Origin: Mangifera indica
Taxonomy: Eukaryota; Streptophyta; Magnoliopsida; Sapindales; Anacardiaceae
Length of the DNA: 64,000 nt
Assembly: GCF_011075055.1 (NCBI RefSeq)
Contig: NC_058146.1
Location: forward strand, 8,122,001 to 8,186,000
Direction of reading: 5' to 3'
Each line of letters starts with the position of its first letter. Positions within the stretch are counted from its first letter, which is position 1. A program made the translations under genes and the position numbers. This document shows positions 22,248 to 34,309 of the stretch, piece after piece. The notes under the pieces are model-generated. The model saw only the letters and a program-made list of their open reading frames with translations, ran no database searches and was not told where the DNA came from.

Positions 22248-22649
22248 TTTATATCTCGGCCACCCCCATAGGTTTTTTTAAAACTTGAACCAAGCAGGAT
22301 TAAGCTCGGCAAAATAGATGGGTTATTTGCGGACAATTGTCTAAAAAATATATTTGAGTTTTAGATTTTTTAAATCGTACCTATTTAGATTTCTACCATT
22401 GATAATAGATTTTTGCGGGAAAATCAGGTATACTTACTGAAAAAGTCATAACAAAATAATTTTTAGTATATTATTAAATACATAGATAATATATTATTAT
22501 ATGATTAAATACTTTTTATTATTAATTTAAAATTATTCTATCATAAAATAATATATTAATTACATATTCAAAAATATATATTCATAATTTTATTGATAAA
22601 TAAACGTTCGGTTCTAAATATAATGTATGAATTTTTTTTTATAAACCCT

Positions 22650-23400
22650 CAAAACTTTTCAAGTTTTGAAACAGGGCAAATGACTTATTCTCATCCAAGT
22701 TTTAATACATTCTTAAAGTTATATTTACGGGGTTTGAAAAATCTTAAATCTCACTCATAGGCCAACAATTGTTAAAATTTTCTATTAAAAACAAGGGTAA
22801 AATCATAATTTTATTAATAATATTAAAAAATATAAAATTCATTACATTTTTCTCATAAGTTGTAAAAACTAATAACTTTATTTCTACCTAAAGTTTTTTA
22901 ATTTTGAAAAGTCAAAATCCCCCTTCCCCCCAGAACCTAAAGTTTTTTTTTTTTCACCTCTCCGGTCACTATCTCTAGCTCCGACAACCTCTTTTCTCTG
23001 TCTTAAAACGTTGATCAACACATAACAGGGCACAAAGACTTCTCTTCTCCAGATCTCTTTACCAAAGACGAAGAGATCAGAAGAGGGGAGGCATCGGCCA
23101 ATATTTTAGGGCGAAGAGAAGAGATCGTCAATATTAGAGATGATGGTTATAAGAGAGAAAAAAAAAATCATATGTTTGGAGAAAAATATAAATTTTTAAA
23201 GATAAAAAACTTTAAAAAAAGATGAAATTTTTAATTTTTAAAACTTAAAAAATATATATAATAAATTTTATCTTTTTTAATAATATTATTAAAATAATAA
23301 TTTTTTCTTTATTTTTAATAAAAAATTTTAAACTCAATTAATTTATAAACAAGATTTTAAATTTTTTTAAGGTAGAGCTTTAAAAATTCATCGAACTCAA
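22650..23400. repeat. Older foldback repeat (copy 2)
   Basis: This is the counterpart of about 6,960-7,640, with the same degenerate inverted arms and CTCCGGTCACTATCTCTAGC in the centre. Its presence in both units shows it was there before the duplication. Limits are approximate. Confidence 0.5.
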
Positions 23401-23534
23401 CCTTTAAAACATGGAAGGTGCTTGGTGCGATTGACCCAGTCCCACCTACCGACATGACAAGTTGACGCCCATTTGTTTTCTATACTGGCATTGGAAGCCG
23501 GACACCACAACAGACGCAGAAGATATATAATTAT

Positions 23535-24651
23535 GGCCAAACGGCTATTTCCCACCCACGGTATGCGGTTTTCATAGGTTTTCCTATTAACTTTGAAAAT
23601 TTCATTTATCTTTTTGTGATAGGTTAAAATTAACGATTTTAAGGATAAAATTATCATTTTATCTATATTATTAAAAATAAACTTAAATTTTATTTTATTT
23701 TTCTCCCTAAATCCTAAAAGCTAATAATTTTTCCTAACCCAAGTTTAAAAAAACTACATTTTCTCTCTTAGGGTTTTCAATTTTCGGAGTTAGTTTTTCA
23801 GCGCCGTTTCTTTCTATCCGGTGACCTCTAGCAACTCCTCTTCCTCTCCGGTGTGGCCTCCTTCCGCAGTTGTTCTAGACGTTATTGTTGACGAAGACGA
23901 GTTGACGATCGTGCCTAGGATAATCGTCGGAAGGAGACTGCAGTGGAGAGGAAGAGAAGTCGCCTAGATTCATTAAATTCATGAAGAAATTTGAAAGATA
24001 AATTTGAATATTAAATTCAATAATACTCCTAATGATTCTGTAATTTAGTACAATATTGTTGTATTCAGAATCTTTCCTCAACTGAGGTTATGTGGAAGAG
24101 AATATATTTTCTATCTTTTATTTTTATAATATACTTTTATAATAATAATATTGGAGAAAGAAATTTTGAATTAATATTTTCTCATTAATGAAAAACTATC
24201 AAACTTGCCTTATACACACAGAATCGTTATCTGAAGTGAACGTAACTATTAGAAATAGTTATCATAAGTGTGAGTACGGTCATGAATGAAATAATTTTTA
24301 ATTCGAAGATAATTATAATAGAAAATTTTAATTATACCACTAGAAGTAGACTAACAGTGAAACGAACCATAAAATAATACAGAGTAAACTATAAAATAAT
24401 AGGTGAGGTTGTCAGAGAGGAAGAAACAGCACCAGAAAACTAATTCTGAAAAATTAAAAACCCTAAAAAGGAAAATATTATTTTTTAAACTTAAGTTGAA
24501 AAAATTATTAATTTTTAAAATTTTAAAAAGAAAAATGAGAGAAATTTTTCATAAGTTAAGATTCTATTAAATTTAATAAACTATAAATAGATAAATGATA
24601 TTTTCAAAGTTGAAAAAAAGGGCATACTTTAGGTGGAAAATAGTTGTTTGG

Positions 24652-24653
<2 letters not shown>
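23535..24653. mobile_element. Foldback MITE of the GGCCAAAC family with an internal captured segment (member 2)
   Basis: It begins GGCCAAACGGCTATTTCCCA and ends in the inverted sequence of GGCCAAACAACTATTTTCCA. The arms are inverted repeats of roughly 280 bp. Flanks are TATAATTAT (23,526-23,534) and TATATATAT (24,654-24,662), 7 of 9 matching inside a TA-rich target. Copy 1 has the uninterrupted target near 7,760. Between the arms lies a segment of about 450 bp (23,966-24,412) homologous to the copia gag remnant of this locus. Confidence 0.85.
23966..24412 (+). other. Copia gag-derived segment carried inside MITE member 2
   Basis: It is collinear with 8,985-9,425 and with 25,919-26,360, at roughly 90 percent similarity by eye. 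It starts and stops inside the MITE, next to its inverted arms. Since the other two copies are near identical to each other, this third copy is clearly older or came from another family member. Confidence 0.8.

Positions 24654-24706
<53 letters not shown>
24654..24706. repeat. (TA)n microsatellite
   Basis: About 26 TA units lie directly right of MITE member 2. They form part of the insertion target and blur the target duplication. Confidence 0.9.
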
Positions 24707-24710
<4 letters not shown>

Positions 24711-24864
24711 CATGCTTGAGATCTGACGTTGTGTTTTCGTGTAAATCCTGCGCTTCTCTTCATTGGCCATCACCTGTTATTTTTAATACTTGCGAGTGAA
24801 TAACTTAGTTTGTAAAACATTATGGGAATCTTTCCAGCTGGAATCACGTTAGAATTAAACTTGT

Positions 24865-24888
24865 CAGGATTAAAGGGGAGGTTTTATT

Positions 24889-24932
<44 letters not shown>

Positions 24933-25124
24933 TAGATTTTCCTACCACGTGGAAGGCAAAAATTTAACGGTGGAATGATCTTATCGGTATGTATGGGGTG
25001 ATGGAATTTGTCTATATAAACCCATCCCTTTCCTTTGTATGTATGCGAAAACGTGAAAACGTGAAAAACCAGATTTCTCGCTACTTTGTGTTTCGTTTTT
25101 CAATCACGGTTGAATGGATTTCCA
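24865..25124 (+). promoter_or_regulatory. Orphan promoter with G-box and TATA box (copy 2)
   Basis: G-box CACGTG is at 24,946-24,951, TATATAAA at 25,013-25,020 and the downstream ATG at 25,114. From 24,931 on it looks identical to copy 1. The ABRE-like ACGTGTC of copy 1 is altered here, because TTAACGTGTC is replaced by a longer stretch ending ACTTGTC. A (TA)n run separates the two parts. Confidence 0.4.
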
Positions 25125-26133
25125 TCTTGCTTTCATCTTTCTCTACCTAATAAAATATATTTATAATACATTACCAACTCAATTTATTCAAATATATCTT
25201 TATATTAATTATTTTTTAATTATATTGTTACCTTGCTTTTATGATATAAATATAGATATTTTAATTATAATATTATCTTATTTATAAATTATCTGATTTA
25301 TAAAATATTAGTTATGATTGTTTTAATTATTATTATTATTATTATTTTATTTAATTTTTCTAATATATTTGTTTTTTTGAACCAAAAAAATTATAATTAT
25401 ATCAATTTTTATATTGTTTCATATTTATGAATATAACTTATAATTGTATCTTATTTGTTATCTAAAGTTTATAAAATCATGAATTTGAATTTAAAATCTT
25501 GAATATCATTTGTAACTTGAAATTTGTAAAATCGTGATAATACATATATATATAGATTTGAAGTCTTAAATTTCATCAAAATATTTATTTGTTTTATAGT
25601 AATTATATCTTATTTGTAACTAGAAGTTTTGTAAACATAAGATAATATTTGAATTTGAAGTTTCAAAGATTAATTTTAATATTTTCTCTACAAAACCATA
25701 AGTATTGTGAATATAAAAAAATATTTGAACCTGAATGTCCTAAAATTGGATAGACAATATTAAATGAGTTTTTTACATGATTCTCCATATTGAATTTTTA
25801 AGCCTTGAAAAAGTGATTAAATAAAATGTCTAATAAGGATAAATCCACAACCACTATTCTACCGATATCACATCCCCAAAAAATTGCATGCCAAATATGT
25901 AGATATAATCATAGATTCATTAAATTCATGGAGAAATTTGAAAGATAAATTTGAACATTAGATTCAATAATACTCTTAATGATTCTGTAATTTAGTACAA
26001 TTTTGTTATATTTAGAATCTTTCCTCAACTGAGGTTATGTGGAAGAAAATATATTTTCTACCTTTTATTTTTATAATATACTCTTATAGTAATAATATTG
26101 GAAAAAGAAATTTTGAATTAATATTTTCTCATT
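25125..26133. other. AT-rich sequence, no gene seen (copy 2)
   Basis: No difference from 8,191-9,199 was seen by eye. There is no recognisable gene. Confidence 0.5.
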
Positions 26134-27385
26134 AATGAAAAACTATCAAACTGGCCTTACAAACACAAAATCGTTCTTCAAAGTGAACACAACTATTAGA
26201 AAATAGTTATCATGGGTGTGAGTACGGTCATGGATGAAATAATTTTCAATTCGAAGATGATTATAATAGAAAATTTTAGTCATACCACTAGAAGTAGAGT
26301 AAGAGTGAAACGAACCATAAAATAATACAGAATAAACCATAAAATAATAGGTGTGGTTGTAAATGTCATTTGCTATGTATCTGTAGTACACGCAAACATT
26401 AGATAAATCTATATTAAACATCCATATAATTGAATTGAATTTATTGATGATTTACATCTTGTCAATATAACAAATCTTGATGTTTTTTAATAGTTCTTTC
26501 AAGAATAAAATACAAATCACTTGACTAGTGACAAAAATGCTAAGACTTTTATAATTAGAATCCATCAGATATCCTTATTTCAAAGTTATAAATATTATTT
26601 TGTATTTTATTATCATATTCACCTTTCTTCCACCATTTTATGTACATTATAACTAACGTAATTTTTAAATAAAAGGAAATAGACTCTAAAATTGAAACAT
26701 TAACTTTAAAAGTTAATGATGCAGACATTTGTTTAGTGGATAGTATAATAATGCACACAATTCTTAACATGAAAATTTTTTTCTTAACTTCAGTATCGAT
26801 TGAAATTAAAGTAAACACTATATCAAAATTAATAAATTTGATTGAAGACTTTAAAAGAACCATAATTTTGTTAAAAATTATGACCAAATTAAACATCAAT
26901 GATACATTACATTCAAATAGATTCATAAAAAATCTACTTAGTTTTAAAGATATAACAAATAATGAGTATCATATTAAAACATAAGTGAAACTGGTGCAGA
27001 ATTTATCTATATAATTGGTAATGCCTTCGGAGAAAGATTTATACTAGAAAAAAATGTTTGCTTTGTCATTTAGATTATATTATATAATTATAAAGACAAT
27101 TGAAATCTACACAGTATCGCACTAAAAGTGCTCGATCCAAAAGTATTATGCTTTGATATGATCATTTAGGTTATCCAAGATTTATAATAATGCGTAAAAT
27201 TGTTAAAAATTTACATGAATATGCACTAAAAAATCACAAGATTTTATTGCCCATTCAAAAATTTTGCACTACTTGTTTATAAAACAAATTAGTAATCAGA
27301 GCATCTCGCTTTAAAATACGAGTTGAATCGTTATTATTCTTACAAAAGATTGAAGAGGATATATGTGAGACTATTCATCTCTAAA
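26134..27385 (+). pseudogene. Ty1/copia gag end, protease and pre-integrase remnant (copy 2)
   Basis: This is the counterpart of 9,200-10,450, with the same NLLSFKDITNNEYHI segment and lost protease motif. It is identical to copy 1 up to 26,714, then about 4 percent different by eye. Many stops make it non-functional. Confidence 0.75.
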
Positions 27386-27729
27386 ATGAGTATTTTGTTA
27401 TTTTATGATCTTAATTGATATGTAGTTTCATGTTTGTATATTATCAATTTAAAATATTATTTTTATTAAACTATTAATATAAATTAACAAATTAAAAATA
27501 TATTTTTTGTATTATTCAATTAAATTAATATAACTAAATAATACTGATGAATTTATAATATTTTTCAATTGGTTTTTCCTCATAATTAAAGGTGGAAATT
27601 GGTATATGCCCCTTCACGTGCAACGCATCAATCCTCTGTATTTCTAAGAAAATATAGACCCGCTTTTCAAATGCGGTCAACAATCGGCAACTGCCCAGAA
27701 AGAGATAGAAAAATAGCAGCTTGAGAGAT

Positions 27730-30315
27730 ATGGTTGATGCAGTAATTTCATTTGTGGTGAACAAGATTGGGGATTATGTTATTCAGGAAGCTGTGCGATT
27801 CCATGGAGTGAAAAAAGAAGTAGAGTTGTTAAAGAATGAACTGGAATGGATGCAATCTTTCCTCGAGGATGCAGAAAGAAATCAAGTTGATGATGCTGTT
27901 ATAAGGAAGTGGGTATCTGACATTAGAGATGTCGCTTATGATATTGAAGATCTCTTGGATACATATGTACTCAAAATCGAGGAAGAAGAGGCTCCAAATA
28001 TAGTTCAAATGAAAGAAGAGACTCCTGATACTGTTGAAATCAATCAATCAGAGATTTCGAAAACAGGGAGGAGAGTTTCTGCTTCCATCAAGAAGTTTTC
28101 TTCGATTTTCAAGTGTCAGAAAAAATCCAATCATAAGGAGTCTGGTAATCACACAGAGCCCAGTAGTCACACAGAGCCTAGTAGTAATCCAGTGTCTAGT
28201 TTTTTCAGCAAAGGAGAAAAGGTTGTTAATCAGCACAACATAGGCAAGAAGATCGAGGAGATCAGAGAGAAACTTAGTGATATTTCTCGGAAACGTGAAC
28301 AATATCGCCTAGAGGATATTGGTAACAAAGGTGAAGGAAAGGACAATGTTCTTTACAGATTGAAGGAACTGCGAAGAGCCACTTCCTTTGTAGTTGAAGA
28401 TGGTGTTGTTGGCTTTGAGGATGATGCAGAGAAATTGTTGGCTAAACTTGTTGGCGGGGGGCAGCGGAGAGGTGTGATTTCTATTTATGGTATGGGTGGT
28501 TTAGGCAAAACAACCCTTGCCAAAAAGCTATACCACAATAACATTGTGAATGTTGAGGACTCAAAGAAAAGAGAGTCCCACATCTAATGAATAGAACATA
28601 AGAGAGTGGTATATAAGTGTGTGAATTGGACCTTAACATAAGCCAATTGGTTTTGTGTAACATGGGTTTCAATCTACACACTTGTAAGCCCAATTTATAT
28701 ATATTTCCGACATAGTATCAGAGCGCGAGCCAAACGGCAGGTTTAACAGCCTAAGTGTTTCTGGATACAAGTGACAACGCACCCAACCAAAAATCGGCTA
28801 AGCCAAAAAGGCAGGTTTAACAGCCTAGGTGCTTGCACTTAAGCGGGGGTATTGAGGACTCAAAGAAAAAGAGAGTCTCACATCTAATGAATAGAACATA
28901 AGAGAGTGGTATATAAGTGTGTGAATTGGACCTTAACATAAGTCAATTGGTTTTGTGTAACATGGGTTTCAATCTACACACTTGTAAGCCCAATTTATAT
29001 ATATTTCCGACAACTAGAGGATATGGAAGAAGTGGTTGAGAGTCATTTGCAGCAATTGATTGATAGAAGTTTGGTGCAAATAGAAAAAAGATGTTGGGGA
29101 CGGATTGCCACTTGTCGGGTTCATGATCTTTTGCGTGATCTAGCCATTCAGAAAGCAAAGGAATCAAACTTTGCATATTATTATGATGCAACCATACATT
29201 CAAATCCTTCTCCAGCTATATTATCTTGCCGAAGACAAGCTGTTTATTCAGAGGTTGAAAGACATTTGTGGTTTCAAGACTATAATCAATTGTCACGTTC
29301 CTTTCTCTTCTTTAAACAAAAGTGGGATGAATCACTCAAAGTGACACAACACTTGCCACCCCTCTTCACCAGATTCAGATTGCTCAGAGTGCTCGATGTA
29401 GAGGGCTCTGAGAGTAAGGATGTTGTACGAGAGAGTAAGAAAAGTTTACCTAAAGAGATAGGAAAGTTGATCCACTTAAAATATTTGGGGCTAAGGAATG
29501 CATATATATATCATTTTCCATCATCCTTTGTCAACTTGAAGAGGTTGCAAACTCTTGACATATATGGCATCGGGTGGATATTTCATGAAGTACCGATTGA
29601 GATATGTAAGTTGACAGGATTGAAGCATGTAATTGGAAATTTTCATGGATCATTGCCGGTAGACAATTTGAGAAACCTTCAAACTCTCAAGTATATAAAT
29701 ATTGAATGTTGGAGTAAAATTAATCCCGACAAGTTGGGTAATCTTCGGGAGCTGCGGATCGAATCTGATTTGCCATTACCAAAGGAGTTTGATTTGACAC
29801 CAATAGGCAAGCTGAAAAGCCTTCAAATTTTATCAGTTACCTTGCTTTCGGACCAGTCTTTTGTTTCATTGCAGGCACTTGCATATTGCACATGTCTTGT
29901 AGATTTGAGATAAAGTGGGAAGATAGAGAAACTACCAAGAAACATGGATGAAATCTTACCAAATCTTGAATGTTTAAAGTTATCAGGTTCAATTCTTAGA
30001 GATGATCCAATGGCCTTGCTGGAGAAGTTGCCAAACTTAATGATTCTTGTGTTAAACTTCGTTTCCTGTTGTGAGAAAAAAATGATATGCTCAGCAAATG
30101 GTTTTCCTCGTCTTGAAATTTTACGATTTGATTTCTATGAATTGGAGGAGTGGCAAGTACATCAAGATTCAATGCCAATGCTTAGAGGTTTGAAGGTCCC
30201 AGATGCGTCGAAGTTCAAAATTCCTGGAAGACTAAGATCAATCCCGCCTCCAGCTGAATGGGAATGTGAAGACGGCATCATTCCTATCAATAACTCAAGC
30301 TACTTTCAACCCTGA
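27730..30315 (+). pseudogene. CC-NBS-LRR pseudogene (copy 2), broken by a TRIM, a deletion and a stop
   Basis: From the ATG at 27,730 to 28,550 it follows the intact NLR closely, covering the coiled coil and the P-loop GMGGLGKTT. A TRIM then occupies 28,551-29,012. The counterpart of about 11,617-12,415 (most of the NB-ARC: kinase 2, RNBS-B, GLPL, RNBS-D) is missing. Homology resumes at 29,023 before the VHD motif and runs to the stop at 30,313-30,315. A second lesion is TTA to TAA at 29,911-29,913 in the LRRs. A transcript could still encode a CC plus partial NB protein of about 288 aa, ending inside the TRIM, and the LRR part has an internal ATG at 29,023. Neither is shown to be made. Coding divergence outside the lesions is only about 1 percent by eye. 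Confidence 0.95.
28551..29012 (+). mobile_element. TRIM (terminal-repeat retrotransposon in miniature)
   Basis: Two direct LTRs, 28,551-28,712 and 28,850-29,012, each start T(G/A)TTGAGGACTC and end TTCCGACA, and differ at about three bases and one indel. Directly after the left LTR is TAGTATCAGAGC, one base off the initiator tRNA-Met primer binding site. Directly before the right LTR is a polypurine tract, AAGCGGGGG. The 137-bp interior has no coding capacity but a repeated GGCAGGTTTAACAGCCTA segment. These are the defining TRIM features. Flanking 5-bp sequences (GTGAA and ACTAG) do not match, so no target duplication remains. Confidence 0.95.
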
Positions 30316-33078
30316 TTATTGTGTATGTGCCAATCAATTTCTTTCAATTTTCTCTGTTTATGGTTTTTCCTTCCTTTCCTGTTGTAATTCAGTTTATTGT
30401 GTTCTATATGTACTTTTCTTGCGCATCGGTTTGTTTCCCAGTGATGTTGTTATTTTCAATTGTCAGTTGTATCAAATGCATGCTACTTTTGCAAATGACA
30501 TGATATGCTATGAACAACTGACAGTAATAGCTTTTACAATGGTGACCATTATATATTTTCTATCCTCTACTAACCAATTCTCGAGCCTTTATGTCCATTT
30601 TGATTTCTCTGAATTAGACCCTGCAAATCATTGTATTGTAAGACGACCCCACCACCACACCCACCACCCCCGTATACACAACCTTTTTGATCTTATCTCT
30701 TTATCGAATCCGTCGTTGAAACCTACTAAAAGTCATTGCCGATGGAGATTCCAAATTTCATCACATAATCACCGCCTTCTCACTATAGAGTTGCCCTAGA
30801 AAATAGGGCAAGTGATCATTTGAAAATCAGTATTCATCCCTTGCGTGATGAAATTTCAGCCAAAGTGACTGTCAAAATCCCTCCATGGTAGTAATCACTC
30901 CTTTTCTACGTACAGTGTCCTGGAATCTTTTTTGGTAACCAGGATATATCATCTTTCGTGTCTAAAGTCCATTTAAAATCAAGAAGTGTTATAATGACTT
31001 CATCTGACTCGTTAGTTTTTCGTGTAAACAAATTACACTTTGAAAATCGTTAAGAAATATTTTTTAGGAAATTGTTTAGTCTCAATCACATTTTACCAAG
31101 CCTCAGTAAATGTATCGGAGTAATTAATCCTAGTATTTAAGATTAAACTTGCTATGTAATATGTAATAGGATCATTGAAAAGAAAAGCTAAGGGAAATTA
31201 TGTAAAAAAACATTAATAAGATCACTAAATGATATGGTTATATTAGAAAAAAATTAAACCTTCTAAAATTATTAAAAATCAGCGTAAAAAAATAAAACTA
31301 TTCTCATTAACAATTATGAAAGTATATCCACTGATACAAGTTATGGTCTACGTGCCCATAATTGTTATAGGTTGTGCAAATTTTACTTACAAGTGTAGTA
31401 ACTAGTGTCATCTCACCTATCGAAGCCAACTACAACACCAACATGTGGAGCATCAAGTGAATATTATCATTTCGGTTGCAGGCCAGCTCCAAGTGTCAAG
31501 AGGCATAATCTATTGATTTTCATTTTGTACCTCAGGCTTGATAACATAGGTCACTTCCAATGTTAAAGTCAAACGTTGAGCCATTATGAAGTGATAAAAG
31601 TCTAAACCTTGGGTTTAGCAAGCAGGGGTTACTTCACTTGTCAAGGCTAATTGGATGATGAGGATAATTGAGTCGATAGGGTCAACATGAAATGAGATAA
31701 ACGTTTTATGCTAGAAATGGTGTTTATGAGTTGTCATTTTGGTCTATGGGTTTAACAATTTGTGTTTCCTAGTCAATCAATTAGGGCGTCAATGCATGAG
31801 GGTGTTGAGCAAATTGTATATTTGAACAACAAGAAAGTTATCCTACTTAGTACCTATCATTGCCTTGAGGAACAATCACAGGTCTATTCATGTCGCATAA
31901 TAAATACGACTTTAGGGCTTATGCTCTAAAGCATCTTCTTGTCATTTTTACTAGTAAAGCCCTTTGTAGAAGGCAATAGGTTCAGAACATTATATGCTTT
32001 GGGGAGGATTTGAGATCTCTCATTTGGAGGCACTTGGTTGTTGCTTATACTTGTGAAAATGAGTGACAATTGTTTGAGAAGTTGAATTATAAGGGTCCTT
32101 AGTCCAACTATTAGGGCGGAATACTTTATTTTTAGTTGTGTTAAGGACTACGCACTAAAAGTTGTCATTATTACAAATGTGAGATGTTAGGTCAAGTAGG
32201 TAAAGCTACACATTCTCGATTAATATTATGATATAAATTGACACACACAACAAAATGGTGTACAAAGAGAGAGAGTAAGCACTCAAGGTCGAATGACGAC
32301 TTCACTCTAAAAATCAAAAGTGCATCACAAGGGGACATATTTACATTGGAAGTTGTCTTCCCTTAGTAAGTTAAACTCCATACCTTGAGAGACACCTATA
32401 CATTGATTTTTAGCCTGTTCATGGCATGAACCATTTTTAGGTTGCAACAATAATTGTGTGAAGATACAATCATTCAATGTCTTCCTTGTTTCTTTTTTTG
32501 TTGGAAAATTTTAAAAAGATGTTATATTTAGGATTAGCAAATCACAGACTGTGTTTGTCTTTAGAGAGACATTGAAAAAGCAGTATGTCAAAAATATGAC
32601 AATACTTTAATATTTCCCCTTCTTCTAATACCAAACTATTATTACAACTTCTTATCACCAACTAATGTAGATAACTTTGAGCCTTATACAAGATAGGTTA
32701 TGATGGCTAAGGTTAGAATTTGTTAAGCAATTTTATCATCCAATATAATAAGAATAACATAAAGTCTCTCTTTATGTGTGAATTAGACATATAAAAGTTT
32801 TTAATGTGGTTCGACTCATTATTCGGAGAGCGTATCCATGGTTATATTATTGACAACTTTGAGAAAGTGTTTTGACAGTATAAATAGACTTTTACAAAAG
32901 ATGTGTCTTAAGAATGACTCGATTTTGGAAAATTGTCTGAGGAGGATAGTTGGATTTCTCCAAAAGCCACCTCAACTATCTTAGGATCATATTTATCTAA
33001 TCCGAAATGTTGGATATTAGCTACATGCTACTACATAATTGATTCGCTATTCCTTTGTCATGCTTAGCCTCTTTGTTT
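30316..33078. other. NLR pseudogene 3' flank and unidentified conserved sequence (copy 2)
   Basis: This is the counterpart of 13,715-16,457 with a few percent differences. No gene is recognised. Confidence 0.5.
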
Positions 33079-34309
33079 TTCTTCTCCCTCTCTTTCCCTT
33101 GAGTGATAATTTATGTTTATTGAATGAATAGAAATGTTTGTAATCTCACCAATTTAAATTTAAATTTTAAAAATAACTTCCTTACCTATTATGTGAGAGA
33201 TAAGGTAACAGTTATGTTCGTTGTGATAAAAATTTATGATTTTTCATCCTAGGTGTGAGATAGGATGAAATGCACACTTATAAGACAATTTCTTTGGGTG
33301 AAAAATGTCTACTCGCATATCAAATTATTGATCATTATTCTTATAACTAATTGTTTTTTTCATAAGTCGTTTCACAAATCCGTATAACATATAATTTCTC
33401 TCAATTTATTGTATTCAAAATTTTAATATGTAATTGAATTAAAGTTAGGCTTATTTTTAAATATTATATAAAACTATATAATAATTGAAGTATATATTTT
33501 AATCAAAATTTGTTTTATAATATTAGATAACAGATGCTATTATTTCTACAGTTAAAATATATTTAAAAAATAAAAATGAAAACAATAAATATTTAAACAA
33601 AGATATTATAATTTTTTTTGGTGACATATTCACAATTTCCTAAACCTGTAAATACGTTTGTAGCTTTTCTAAACTTTGAGGACTTTGTTGGAACGATAAC
33701 ATTTTCGAATAGAAAACCGAACATGATTACGTAAATGGACCCGGGACAAAAAGTAAAATTGAATAAAAAAAAGGCCTTTAATCCTGGCAACTTTAATTCC
33801 AATGTGATTCCACTTGGAAAGAGTCACCTAATGTTTTATTATTAGGTAATATTATTAATATACTTACTTAAAAATAATAATAATAATATTATCAAAAATA
33901 ACAAGTGATGGCAACTTATCAAACAAATTATCAATACGAGATGGAGTGTCACTTTGATAAGGCTCTTTTAATCAATACCCGTTTTCAAAGACTAAATCTT
34001 TTTTTTTTCAAAACAATAAAATTATTTATACATATTTTTGATACATAATTTATATACACAGATAAAATGTTATCATATGATTAAATATTTTTTTATCATA
34101 TAATTATATATATATTAAAATCACTTAATTACATTATAACACATTACTGTATATATGAATTGTATACAAAAAAATAAATACATATAATATTACTCTTTTC
34201 AAAAATAAGATAGCGAATGATTGGATCTTATAAATTCACAATCTATGAGATTTTGGAATTACTTCTTTAATTTTTGAAACTCCAATAAGTCCATTCAGTA
34301 CGAAGCCTT
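33079..34309. other. AT-rich sequence absent from copy 1, no gene seen
   Basis: It begins where the duplication ends (GCCTCTTTGTTTTTC). It contains a copy of the dispersed AT-rich repeat at about 34,010-34,190. No supported coding sequence. Confidence 0.5.

Larger units (their letters stand above)
17463..33078 (+). repeat. Tandem segmental duplication, unit copy 2
   Basis: This is the second direct copy of 603-16,457. Copy-specific changes seen: about 440 bp missing from the copia stub/LTR leader (between 17,690 and 17,698), extra AACTTTTG-type motifs in the LTR, no MITE near 22,360, a MITE with extra cargo at 23,535-24,653, and a TRIM plus deletion in the NLR. Its left edge abuts the inverted NLR fragment. 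Its right edge runs into sequence absent from copy 1. Confidence 0.95.

Noticed and set aside
24573..24773. Open frame with long Ile-Tyr repeats
   Set aside because: It is a translation of the (TA)n microsatellite.
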